NCBI RefSeq assembly: GCF_900103815.1
Contig: NZ_FNHZ01000001.1
Location: 434,001-498,000 of the forward strand
Source of the DNA: Lachnospira pectinoschiza
Lineage (GTDB): Bacteria > Bacillota > Clostridia > Lachnospirales > Lachnospiraceae
Length of the DNA: 64,000 nucleotides
Direction: 5' to 3'
This document shows positions 24,575 through 33,772 of the stretch, piece after piece. Below the pieces are notes generated by a model. The model was not told the origin of the DNA and made no database searches. It worked only from the letters and a program-made list of their open reading frames with translations. The translations under genes were made by a program, and so were the position numbers. Each line of letters starts with the position of its first letter. Within the stretch, counting starts at the first letter, position 1.

Positions 24575-25519
24575 ATGAATATCTTAAAAAGTAAGAGAAA
24601 TCTAATTATCAGCACAGTTATAGTTCTTTTAGTTATAGTTTCCGGCATAGGAATATTTTTATATAAGGAAAATATAGTCACTAAATCTCAAGATAAACAG
24701 TCCCAGTTAAAATCCGAACTCGTCTACAAAGAAGAGACTCAAATGCTTGAGTTAGAAGAACTTTCAAAGGAAGTAAAGGAAGTTAAAAAAGATGAGACCA
24801 TACGTTTAGCAAAGGAAGAACTAGCAGCAAAGAAAGCAGAAGCCCTGCGATTAGCAGAAGAGGCTAAAAAAGCAGAAGAAGAGAAAGCTGCCAAAGAAGC
24901 AGAGGAAGAAAGAAAAGCTTCCTCAAATCAAACAGCCAGCTCTACAGAGCAAACAGACAACACAAGCTCAGGCCCTTCAAACACAGATTACGTGCTAGTT
25001 ACAGACTACATTCCAGATATCCTAGTGGAATTAAAATACGCAACTACAGACAACTTCACAGGTCAGGTAATTTACGATTTTACTGATGCTTACTTAAGAT
25101 ATGGCACCGTAAAGAAATTAGCAGTGGCCCAGGAAAAGTTTAAGGCCATGGGCTATAAGATAAAGATTTGGGATGCCTATAGACCTTTCTATGCTCAAGA
25201 AAAATTATGGGAAGTGGTACCAGATTCTAGATATGTAGCAAATCCAGCCAATGGTATGAAAGCCCATAACCTTGGGGGCAGTATTGATATTACTCTCGTC
25301 ACCTTTGATGGCACAGAATTAACCATGCCAACGGCCTTTGATGATTTCTCCGCTAAAGCAGATAGAGATTATTCTGATGTTTCTGCTGAAGCTGCAGCCA
25401 ATGCGCAACTTATGGAAGATGTAATGGAATCCTGCGGCTTTACAGGCTATTTTGGGGAATGGTGGGATTTTTCAGATACTAATATAAATTCCTTCCCAGC
25501 AGTAGATTTTCAACCATAA
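24575..25519 (+). CDS. Membrane-anchored D-Ala-D-Ala dipeptidase-like protein (M15D/VanX type)
   Basis: A 314-residue extracellular protein: N-terminal anchor helix (about 10-28), a charged Ala/Glu/Lys coiled coil (45-112), a Ser/Thr linker, then an M15D peptidase domain from about 140. Conserved parts are the LVTDYIPDILVELKYATTDNF start, WDAYRPFYAQ and KAHNLGGSIDIT, supplying the first His and Asp zinc ligands. The final motif reads EWWDF (E295-D298) where the family normally has EWWHF, so the second zinc His is Asp. It may bind zinc differently or be inactive. No vanA-type resistance genes are near, so this is a cell-wall enzyme rather than a resistance determinant. Confidence 0.85.
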   Translation: MNILKSKRNLIISTVIVLLVIVSGIGIFLYKENIVTKSQDKQSQLKSELVYKEETQMLELEELSKEVKEVKKDETIRLAKEELAAKKAEALRLAEEAKKAEEEKAAKEAEEERKASSNQTASSTEQTDNTSSGPSNTDYVLVTDYIPDILVELKYATTDNFTGQVIYDFTDAYLRYGTVKKLAVAQEKFKAMGYKIKIWDAYRPFYAQEKLWEVVPDSRYVANPANGMKAHNLGGSIDITLVTFDGTELTMPTAFDDFSAKADRDYSDVSAEAAANAQLMEDVMESCGFTGYFGEWWDFSDTNINSFPAVDFQP

Positions 25520-25545
25520 AATTAAAATAGAAAAACTATTACGAG

Positions 25546-25576
25546 AAAAGGAACCGAGTTAATCGGTTCCTTTTTT
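25546..25576 (+). terminator. Rho-independent terminator
   Basis: AAAAGGAACCGA (25546-25557) pairs with TCGGTTCC plus a run of T residues to 25576. Confidence 0.92.
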
Positions 25577-25655
25577 GCTATATACTAAAAGATGAAATAA
25601 TATACAAATTATGTTATAATATTTGTAACTGTAACGTGACCAAAGTGAGGAATAA

Positions 25656-28600
25656 ATGAATAACTACAAATTTCATTTCAACAAGTACAGCGCCTCTATG
25701 ATTTTCATAGGTTTTGTGCTTAATTGCATGGGTAGAATTATCGCTAGCAATATGAATTTGCCCTTCTATATGGATGCCTACGGAACTTATCTTGTAAGCT
25801 TAACTCTAGGACCGATAGCTGGCGCGATTTCAGGCGTGGCGATGAATTTAGTATTTGCCCTAAGCATTCCAACTGACGCCCTTTATTCAATCGTCAGCAT
25901 CGGAAGTGCTTTTTGCGTGGGGAAAATGTTATATGGCAGGGAGAAAACCAACTATTTCTTTGCGGTTATCGTAACCGGCCTAGCTGCAAGCTTCGTAACA
26001 ATCCTCTTTTCAACTCCAATAAATGTAATATTAAAGGACGGCATGACAGGTAATATCTGGGGTGACGCCCTTGTTGAGATGCTCTCCTTTAGTATCAATG
26101 TAAAAGTTATCTGCTGCATTTGTGGAGAGGCAATGGTAAACGTACCGGACAAATTCCTAACTCTAATGCTTATGGTTACAGCAGTTGAGGCCTTTAGAAA
26201 AGAAGGCATCTTTCTTAATTTAGGTCAGGATGAGGAATTCCTTTTGGAAAATGCAAAGCGAAAGGAAGCTTATCGCAGAAAATATGAGTTAAAGAGATAT
26301 GAAAGAGCACAAAGAAAGAAAAAGAAGAGATTGTCAGCAATTCTAATTTTTATCCTTGCCGGCAGCGCAGCTCTCTCTAGTCTTGCAAGCGCCGATTCAA
26401 GTGTGTCTGGCGCCTTGGCAAATTCCGACAGCGCCATAAATACTCTTACAATTGATAGCGCCCTTGATTCATCTAGCACTAGTAACTTAAATACAGACTT
26501 TAACATTAGCTACACAGGTGTTATCTATGGTCTTGAGAATGGCTTAAATACTTCACAGATTAACGATATCGTCCAGACTAGTGATGGCTACATTTATGTG
26601 GGAACCTATGCTGGACTTTATAGATATGACGGTGTGGAATTTGAATTTATGGACATAGATACAAAAATTTCAAACGTTAAGAAGCTTATGGTAGATAGGC
26701 TTGATAGACTTTGGATTGCCACTAACGATAGCGGCGTGATTTGCTATAACTACGAGACCGGGGATAAGTACTATTTTTCTACAGAAGAGGGACTTTGCTC
26801 AGACTCCATAAGGGATATATGCGATGACGGGAATGGTAACATTTTCATAAGCACTGCTTCTTATATCAGTAAAATCAGTCTCATGGCTTATAAATCCAAT
26901 CTTGCAAATTATGTGGTAGACCAGTTTGAGATTACAAATTACGACGCTTTGTCAGAGATTAGCTACACCGATAGCATCTGCGCCTATGGAGAAGAGCAGA
27001 TTTGTGGCGTTAATAAGGACGGTCAGGTTTTTGCCCTAGATCATGGAAATATAGTGACCATCTATTCTCCAACAGGCAAGGACTACAGCTATACCTCAAT
27101 CGAGTACTCTACTGATGAGGATTGCTTCTACATTGGAACAAGCTCTAACCTAATCGAGAAGGCAAAGCTTGAGAATGGAAATTTCATTTGCTATGAAAGC
27201 ATTGATATTGGAGATATTTCAAATATTAATTACATAAATTACAGTAGCAACTTTGAGGGTTGCTTTATTAGTGCGGAAAATGGACTCGCCTACCTTTCAA
27301 CTTCTAATGAGCTAGAAAATCTTACAAGGTCGGATTTTAACGCCTCCATTAGAAACATGCTTGTAGACGTGCAGGGAAATGTTTGGTTTACTTCCTCAAT
27401 GCATGGAGTTTTAAAGCTTTCCCTTAATCCTTTTGTAAATGCAATCTCTACGAAAAACACCGACGTAGGCTCAGTAAACTCAGTGATTGCAGATGGGGAA
27501 TATCTCTACCTTGCCACAGATTCTGGAATACTTACGGTGGATAGTAAGGGCGAAATTGTGGAAAACGAAGCCTTTAAAATCTTTGAGGGTATACGAGTGC
27601 GTAACATTTTCAAAGACAGTAATAAAAATCTCTGGATTAGTAATAACGGCTCCGATGGCCTAGTTTTAATTAAGGCGGATGGCAGCGTGAGAACTTACAA
27701 TTCAAGTAATTCAGAGATTCTTGGGGAGCACTTTAGATTCTGTATGGAGTTAACAGATGGCAGGATTTTAGCGGCTTCTGATTTAGGTGTGAATTTTATT
27801 GAAAATTATGAGGTTACCACTACTCTTGGAAAAAAGGATGGCATTGAGGTAACCAAGATTTTGTCTGCCCTAGAGGAGACCATTGGGGATGAGGTGACAG
27901 GGGAGCCGGAGTCTAGGATTTACATTGGTACTGATGGCGCAGGAGTTTACGAGATTCGTAACGACCATATTGTGAACCATTTTTCAAAGGAGGAAGGGCT
28001 AGAATCCCAGATCGTCCTTAAAATAGTCAACTGTTCTGAAGGTCGCCTATATGTTGCAAGTAATGATATTTACTATCACAGCGATGCCGGGGAGATTACT
28101 CGACTAGACAATTTTCCATATACCAACAATTATGACGTTTATATTGATAGTAACCATATGGCCTATGTTAGCGCTAGTACGGGCATGTATGTTTTAGAGG
28201 AGAAGGATTTGCTTGCCAATGAAGAAAGCTATGGCTTCACCTTACTAGATTACAAGCGCGGCCTAGACACAAGCTTGGTGGCAAATTCCTTTAACTATCA
28301 TAAAAATAGCAAGCTCTATATTTGTTGCAGTGACGGGGTGCGAATCCTTGATTTAGACAGTTATGGCGATATGGATACACATTTTTCCATAACTATTAGC
28401 GAGTTTACTCAAGGAAATGAGGCTATTAAGCTTACCAACGGCCTTTACAACATCCCTGCTGGCAGGGGACAGATTTCTATCACCCCTTGTATCCTAAATT
28501 ACACCGTGTCAGACCCCTTAGTTTATATTGAGCTTGAGGGAATTGATGAGGAAGGCGTTTATTACAGGCAGTCCGGCCTTGAAACTCTAAATTATGACAG

Positions 28601-30740
28601 GCTTCCTTACGGTCTTCACAAGCTTCGCATCAGGGTTTTAAGCGACTCCCTTTCCACTAGCTACAAGGAGTCAGTTTTCCTTTTATATAAAAATGCGAAA
28701 ATGTATGAACACCTTTACTTCAGAATTTACCTTGCCGCAGTCGTTATTTTACTAGTGGCAATTCTAGTTTGGATTATTGCAAAGATGGGCAACATGGCGG
28801 TTATTAATAGGCAGTATAACGAAATTCGAGAGGCTAAGGAGGAGGCAGAAAATGCTAACAAAACCAAGTCCCGTTTCCTTGCCCAGATGTCTCACGAAAT
28901 CAGAACCCCTATTAATGCCATTCTTGGCATGGATGAGATGATTTTAAGAGAAAGTAACGAGGCGGATATTAGAGGCTATGCAAACGACATTTACTCAGCT
29001 AGTAACACCCTCCTATCCCTAATTAATGACATCTTAGATTCTTCAAAACTAGATTCTGGAAAAATGGAAATCGCCCCAATAGAGTACGAGCTTGCGGGAC
29101 TCCTTCACGAATTAGTAAATATGATTTCTTGGAAGGCCCAAGCTAAGGACTTAAACTTCATAGTTCAGGCAAATCCAGATCTTCCAAAGGTTTTACTTGG
29201 AGACGATGTGCGAATCCGTCAGGTTATAACAAACATTTTATCCAATGCCGTAAAATACACGGACGCAGGCAGCATCTGGCTTCGAGTGGATGGCACCAGC
29301 CTTGGAGACAAGGTCATGCTCCACGTAGAAGTTGAGGACACGGGTATTGGTATTAAAGAAGAAAATATATCTAAGCTTTTTGATGAGTTTGAGCGTTTTG
29401 ATATTGGCAGAAACCGAAGCGTAGAGGGCACTGGCCTTGGCATGAATATCACTATTAAGTTACTAGACCTTATGGGCTCAAAGCTTGAGGTTTCAAGTAT
29501 TTATGGTAAGGGTTCAAAGTTCTCCTTTGACTTAGCGCAGCCAATCATCAATCACGACCCAATGGGGGATATTAGGACTACTACAAATGTGGACAAGAAG
29601 GCAAATAAAGAAAAGCTTTTTGTGGCACCTAATGCCAAGCTTTTAGTGGTGGATGATAACGCCATGAATAGAAAGGTATTTAAAAGTCTTCTTAAGCGTA
29701 GCCAGATTCAAATTAGCGAGGCCGCTAGTGGCGAAGAATCCATAACCATGGCAAAGTCAGAAACTTTTGACATTATCTTTATGGATCACATGATGCCAGG
29801 AATGGATGGCCTTGAGGCAATGCTTGAAATACGAAAGCTTCCAAACGGTAAGGAAACACCAATCTTTGCCCTTACTGCCAATGCCATGGCAGGAGCAAAA
29901 GAAGAATATATGCAAAAAGGTTTTGATGGCTTCCTATCAAAGCCAATAAATATAGACAAGCTTATGAAAGCTCTGATAGATAAAATACCTGAATCAAAAT
30001 TATACTATTTATCTGACGAAGAGGCGGAAAAGATATACTCTGGAGCCGCAGGCACCGCAGCAACCGACCCTTCCGGAGCCGCAGCAACCGGTCCTGCAGC
30101 CGCCCAAGCCCCAGACTTCCTAGAAGAGCTTCCAGCTGTAGAGGGACTTGACTGGGATTATGCCTATATGCACCTTCCAGAAAAGGAGATGCTAGAGGAA
30201 TCCCTTGAATCCTTTGCAGAATTAATAAATGTGCAGGCCCAAAAGCTTAATGAATTCTACGACGAGCTCATGAGCGCCGACAACACGGCCAGCGCTGAAG
30301 CCACCAAGAACTACCGCATCCAAGTCCATGCCATGAAGAGTGCTGCTGCCATCATCGGCATTGTGCCTCTTGCAGGTATGGCCAAGATCTTAGAGTTTGC
30401 GGCAAAAGACGGAAAGATTGCCATCATAGAGGGAATGCATAACATTTTCATAAATGAATGGCTGTCTTACAGCGACAAGCTATCGGCCTTTGCAAAACCT
30501 GTGGAGGCAGGAGAGAAGGAAGCCGGAGATAAGCAGATGCTTGAAACCATGTTAAACATGCTAAATCAGGCCATGGAAAGCCTTGATATAGATACTGCAG
30601 ATGAAATTATGCTAAAAGTTAAAGACTATAGTTTTGGAGAGGAAATTGATGCTTTAATGCCAGAATTAAATACGGCCGTTAAAGATCTAGACGAGACTAA
30701 AGTACAAGAAATCGCCGAAAAAATGAGAGAATTCTTGTAG
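25656..30740 (+). CDS. Giant hybrid sensor histidine kinase with beta-propeller and HPt
   Basis: A 1694-residue phosphorelay protein. Order: about six N-terminal membrane helices resembling an ECF-transporter S component (1-180); a charged stretch and another helix (225-245); an extracytoplasmic two-component propeller with repeated VQTSDGYIYVGTYAGLYRYD-like blades (about 280-915); a Y_Y_Y domain; a transmembrane helix (about 1020-1042); HisKA with SHEIRTP (H1080); HATPase_c with DTGIGI and GTGLGM; a receiver (VDDNAMNRK, phospho-acceptor D1377); and a C-terminal HPt with H1558 in HAMKSA. Layout resembles the Bacteroides-type sugar sensors but without an AraC output. The separate receiver protein gene follows after 11 bp, a likely output partner. 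Confidence 0.92.
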   Translation: MNNYKFHFNKYSASMIFIGFVLNCMGRIIASNMNLPFYMDAYGTYLVSLTLGPIAGAISGVAMNLVFALSIPTDALYSIVSIGSAFCVGKMLYGREKTNYFFAVIVTGLAASFVTILFSTPINVILKDGMTGNIWGDALVEMLSFSINVKVICCICGEAMVNVPDKFLTLMLMVTAVEAFRKEGIFLNLGQDEEFLLENAKRKEAYRRKYELKRYERAQRKKKKRLSAILIFILAGSAALSSLASADSSVSGALANSDSAINTLTIDSALDSSSTSNLNTDFNISYTGVIYGLENGLNTSQINDIVQTSDGYIYVGTYAGLYRYDGVEFEFMDIDTKISNVKKLMVDRLDRLWIATNDSGVICYNYETGDKYYFSTEEGLCSDSIRDICDDGNGNIFISTASYISKISLMAYKSNLANYVVDQFEITNYDALSEISYTDSICAYGEEQICGVNKDGQVFALDHGNIVTIYSPTGKDYSYTSIEYSTDEDCFYIGTSSNLIEKAKLENGNFICYESIDIGDISNINYINYSSNFEGCFISAENGLAYLSTSNELENLTRSDFNASIRNMLVDVQGNVWFTSSMHGVLKLSLNPFVNAISTKNTDVGSVNSVIADGEYLYLATDSGILTVDSKGEIVENEAFKIFEGIRVRNIFKDSNKNLWISNNGSDGLVLIKADGSVRTYNSSNSEILGEHFRFCMELTDGRILAASDLGVNFIENYEVTTTLGKKDGIEVTKILSALEETIGDEVTGEPESRIYIGTDGAGVYEIRNDHIVNHFSKEEGLESQIVLKIVNCSEGRLYVASNDIYYHSDAGEITRLDNFPYTNNYDVYIDSNHMAYVSASTGMYVLEEKDLLANEESYGFTLLDYKRGLDTSLVANSFNYHKNSKLYICCSDGVRILDLDSYGDMDTHFSITISEFTQGNEAIKLTNGLYNIPAGRGQISITPCILNYTVSDPLVYIELEGIDEEGVYYRQSGLETLNYDRLPYGLHKLRIRVLSDSLSTSYKESVFLLYKNAKMYEHLYFRIYLAAVVILLVAILVWIIAKMGNMAVINRQYNEIREAKEEAENANKTKSRFLAQMSHEIRTPINAILGMDEMILRESNEADIRGYANDIYSASNTLLSLINDILDSSKLDSGKMEIAPIEYELAGLLHELVNMISWKAQAKDLNFIVQANPDLPKVLLGDDVRIRQVITNILSNAVKYTDAGSIWLRVDGTSLGDKVMLHVEVEDTGIGIKEENISKLFDEFERFDIGRNRSVEGTGLGMNITIKLLDLMGSKLEVSSIYGKGSKFSFDLAQPIINHDPMGDIRTTTNVDKKANKEKLFVAPNAKLLVVDDNAMNRKVFKSLLKRSQIQISEAASGEESITMAKSETFDIIFMDHMMPGMDGLEAMLEIRKLPNGKETPIFALTANAMAGAKEEYMQKGFDGFLSKPINIDKLMKALIDKIPESKLYYLSDEEAEKIYSGAAGTAATDPSGAAATGPAAAQAPDFLEELPAVEGLDWDYAYMHLPEKEMLEESLESFAELINVQAQKLNEFYDELMSADNTASAEATKNYRIQVHAMKSAAAIIGIVPLAGMAKILEFAAKDGKIAIIEGMHNIFINEWLSYSDKLSAFAKPVEAGEKEAGDKQMLETMLNMLNQAMESLDIDTADEIMLKVKDYSFGEEIDALMPELNTAVKDLDETKVQEIAEKMREFL

Positions 30741-30751
30741 AAAGGACATTT

Positions 30752-31504
30752 ATGAAGAAAATTATACTAATCTCAAAATCAAATAATGAATCTAAAGAAA
30801 TAAACGACTACCTACAAAAATACTTTAGAATTCAGCTTTGCCTAGATAATTTTTCCAGCGTGGAGTCCATGCTAAAGCTCTTTGAGCCAGATTTCGTACT
30901 ATGCATGTTACTAGACATGACAAAAGATGACATATCAAAGCTAGGGATTATTCCAAAGAATTATCCGGGTTTACCGCTAATGACAGTAGGGTCTTCAGAG
31001 GAAATTAAAAGCTATGAGAATATCAATAAAAGCATGTCAAACTACAGATTTGAAAGAAGTATAAATGCAGAGCTGATCTTTAAAAGTGTTTGTAGCATTT
31101 TAAAAATCAAACCAGAAAGTCTACAGGCAGAAGGAGAAGTGGAAAAAAAGGACATTCTAATTGTAGATGACGATGCCATGACCCTTCGCTCCATTAAGAA
31201 AATGCTAGACGAATACTATAATGTTTCTCTAGCCAATTCAGGTATGAAAGCCATGGCAGCCATTGGTCAAAACAAGCCAGATTTAATTTTACTAGATTAT
31301 GAAATGCCGGTTTGTGATGGCAGACAAACTCTTGAAATGATTAAGGCAGATAACGACATGAAGGATATTCCTGTAGTGTTTTTAACAGGGGTTAATGATA
31401 GGGAACACATTGAGGCAGTACTTAAGCTCTTACCAAGCGGATATTTACTAAAGCCTGTAAGTCAGGCAAAGCTAGTGGCAACTATAAAGCAAGTAATCGG
31501 CTAA
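30752..31504 (+). CDS. Response regulator with two receiver domains
   Basis: A 250-residue protein with no DNA-binding domain. The N-terminal half is a degenerate receiver-like fold (MKKIILISKSNNESKEINDY), lacking the acidic pair. The C-terminal half (from about 130) is a complete receiver: ILIVDDDAMTLRSIKKML, phospho-acceptor in LILLDYEMPVCDG, then VVFLTGVND and GYLLKPV. It follows the giant kinase with 11 bp between, and is probably its phosphotransfer partner, passing the signal to the HD-GYP proteins or other targets. Confidence 0.88.
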   Translation: MKKIILISKSNNESKEINDYLQKYFRIQLCLDNFSSVESMLKLFEPDFVLCMLLDMTKDDISKLGIIPKNYPGLPLMTVGSSEEIKSYENINKSMSNYRFERSINAELIFKSVCSILKIKPESLQAEGEVEKKDILIVDDDAMTLRSIKKMLDEYYNVSLANSGMKAMAAIGQNKPDLILLDYEMPVCDGRQTLEMIKADNDMKDIPVVFLTGVNDREHIEAVLKLLPSGYLLKPVSQAKLVATIKQVIG

Positions 31505-31556
31505 AATTTAGGCTAAGAAATCAAACAAATGGGCTAGAAAAGATTAGGAGAAAACT

Positions 31557-33683
31557 ATGTTAAAAAGGCATAAGAAATCAAAATATTGGGAACAAGTAAA
31601 GATACCAATTGTAGTAGTGGTTGTGGGACTTTTCATGAATATCGGTGGAAAGCTTGTGGCACTAAAACTTGGACTTCCTGTGTATTTAGATACATCAGGA
31701 ACTATTCTTAGCGCCCTTTTATGCGGTTATCTCCCAAGTATTGTAGTGGCCATGCTAACAAACATATTCGGCATGCTAATTAGCTCAAATTCTATGTTTT
31801 ATGACCCTATTAACATAATGATTGCCTTAAGCACTGTGGCTATTACTAGGTCTGGTATGAAAAGAAGTATTAAAAGTCATACACTTCTAGTTTTAATCTA
31901 TACCTTCTTTGGAGGAATTCTTGGGGGTCTTATTAGCATTGCCCTTGGAAATACCGGCTATAGTAATTACAATGCTTTTATTGTTAATTATTTCCTTGAT
32001 AAGGGAATGCCTTTTAGTACAGGTTGGTATATTGCAAATTTATTCTTTGAGCTTATAGATAAGACTCTTGCTTTCTGCTTTGCCCTAGTGCTCTTTAACC
32101 TGGTTCCAAGGGAACTTTACTATAAATTTGATCTATCCTTATGGTTTCAGGAGCCTATGTCTTTAGAGGAGATTATTGCCTATGAAAGGCAGAAGCGTTT
32201 TAAGTTTAATATAAGACATAAAATTGTGACGGTAATTATTATTTTCTCTAGTTTTATAGCCTTTATTTCTATCATGATTTACATGACTTTATTTAGAAAT
32301 TACATGATTGATACAAGGACAGATATGGCAGTTAATGCTAGTCGTGTGGCGGCGGAGATGATAGATGGAGACACAGTAGAGAACTATTTAGAGAGCATGA
32401 CAAAGGATGAGGAATATTATGAGACAGAGCAGCGCCTTCTAACCCTTTTAGAAAATACAAGCTCCTGCAGATTCATCTATGCCTATAAATTTAAGTCCGA
32501 CGGCTGCCATGTTATATTTGACTTAGATGAAAATACTAAAACCACACAAGCCCTAGGCTCTGTTGTTACCTTTGATACAGTCTTCCTGCCCTACATCGAT
32601 GACTTCCTTAATGGGGATGAGACTGTGCCAGTGCTTGCAAAGACTCAGTACGGCTATCTTATTACCTCTTATAGTCCAGTTTATGATTCTAATGGAAAAT
32701 GTGTCTGCTACGTGGCAGTAGACATAAAAGTCGATGAGATGGTTAATCATTTACTTGTATTTTTTGGAAAATATCTAAGCATCTTCTTTGGTGCCTTAGT
32801 TTTATTTATAAGCTTTGGAATTTGGATTTCAAAGTATGGCCTTGTCTACCCACTAGATTCTATGACTGTAACACTAGATAAGTTTCAGTATAAGGATGAG
32901 TATGATAGACAGCAAAATGTAGACATTTTCAAAAAGATAAATATTAGAACAGGAGATGAAATTCAGGGTCTTTATGAAAATATTTTATCTCTTACAGAGG
33001 AAAATGCTAAATATTCCATGGAGAATAGACAGAAGATGGAAAACATCGAACTGGCCAAAGAAAATATGGCAATTCTTGTTTCAAAGATTCTAGAATATAG
33101 AAATTATGACGGTATTGAAAGGGTTGAGACAAGAAAGCGCTACGTTGAAGTTACTCTTAATAAGATGCTTGAACTAGGCTACTATAAGGACATTTTAACA
33201 AAGAGTCTAATAACCGATATTGTAATTTGTGCGCCTTTCTATGATATAGGTAAAATCGGAATTTCAGAGGACATTCTATCAAGAGAAGGAAGCCTAAATG
33301 AGGAGGAGCAGGAGATTTTAAATAATCACACAGTTATAGGTTACAAGCTTATGTCTGAGATTATGGAAAATATGCCAGATGCCGCCTTCCTTGCCGAAGC
33401 CAAAAACCTTGCTTTATATCACCATGAAAACTGGGATGGCAGCGGTTATCCAAAAGGCCTTAAGGGAGAGGAAATCCCTCTTGCAGGAAGAGTTATGGCA
33501 GTTGCCATTGAATACGATAAGTTAATAATTGGCCATGAAGGGGAAGAACTAGACCTTCACAGAGCTTTCTTTTATATAAATAGTCAGTCCGCTAAGCTCT
33601 TTGACCCATTGGTAGTTGACGCATTTGTAAAGTCTAGGAATGAAATTATTGAAATTGCCAAGGACAGTATTGATAAATTATAG
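31557..33683 (+). CDS. Membrane protein with degenerate HD-GYP domain
   Basis: A 708-residue protein. The first 200 residues form about six helices related to those of the kinase at 25656 (compare LPVYLDTSGT with LPFYMDAYGT). A further helix (about 225-245), an extracytoplasmic sensor region (250-395), a helix and a HAMP-like linker follow. The C-terminal domain is HD-GYP-like: SGYPKGLKGEEIPLAGRV retains GYP (630-632). The HD pair is Y562-D563 (FYDIGKIGI) and the expected upstream GHS histidine is missing, so key metal ligands are lost. It is probably a sensor or c-di-GMP binder rather than a working phosphodiesterase. Confidence 0.85.
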   Translation: MLKRHKKSKYWEQVKIPIVVVVVGLFMNIGGKLVALKLGLPVYLDTSGTILSALLCGYLPSIVVAMLTNIFGMLISSNSMFYDPINIMIALSTVAITRSGMKRSIKSHTLLVLIYTFFGGILGGLISIALGNTGYSNYNAFIVNYFLDKGMPFSTGWYIANLFFELIDKTLAFCFALVLFNLVPRELYYKFDLSLWFQEPMSLEEIIAYERQKRFKFNIRHKIVTVIIIFSSFIAFISIMIYMTLFRNYMIDTRTDMAVNASRVAAEMIDGDTVENYLESMTKDEEYYETEQRLLTLLENTSSCRFIYAYKFKSDGCHVIFDLDENTKTTQALGSVVTFDTVFLPYIDDFLNGDETVPVLAKTQYGYLITSYSPVYDSNGKCVCYVAVDIKVDEMVNHLLVFFGKYLSIFFGALVLFISFGIWISKYGLVYPLDSMTVTLDKFQYKDEYDRQQNVDIFKKINIRTGDEIQGLYENILSLTEENAKYSMENRQKMENIELAKENMAILVSKILEYRNYDGIERVETRKRYVEVTLNKMLELGYYKDILTKSLITDIVICAPFYDIGKIGISEDILSREGSLNEEEQEILNNHTVIGYKLMSEIMENMPDAAFLAEAKNLALYHHENWDGSGYPKGLKGEEIPLAGRVMAVAIEYDKLIIGHEGEELDLHRAFFYINSQSAKLFDPLVVDAFVKSRNEIIEIAKDSIDKL

Positions 33684-33685
33684 TT

Positions 33686-33712
33686 AATAACTATTAATAA
33701 TATATAGTTATT
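33686..33712. repeat. Inverted repeat upstream of HD-GYP gene
   Basis: AATAACTAT (33686-33694) and ATAGTTATT (33704-33712) are perfect 9-bp arms around an AT-rich loop, directly after the preceding stop. No U-tract; possible operator for the gene at 33773. Confidence 0.5.
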
Positions 33713-33772
33713 GTTCCCTAGATATGCTAGAATGAGGAAGGATTAAAAAAATGGGGACAAGGAGACTTTTAA

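Noticed and set aside
24575-25519. Vancomycin resistance gene vanX
   Set aside because: No vanH, vanA or regulator nearby, a membrane anchor is present and the third zinc ligand is changed; it is a cell-wall peptidase homologue.
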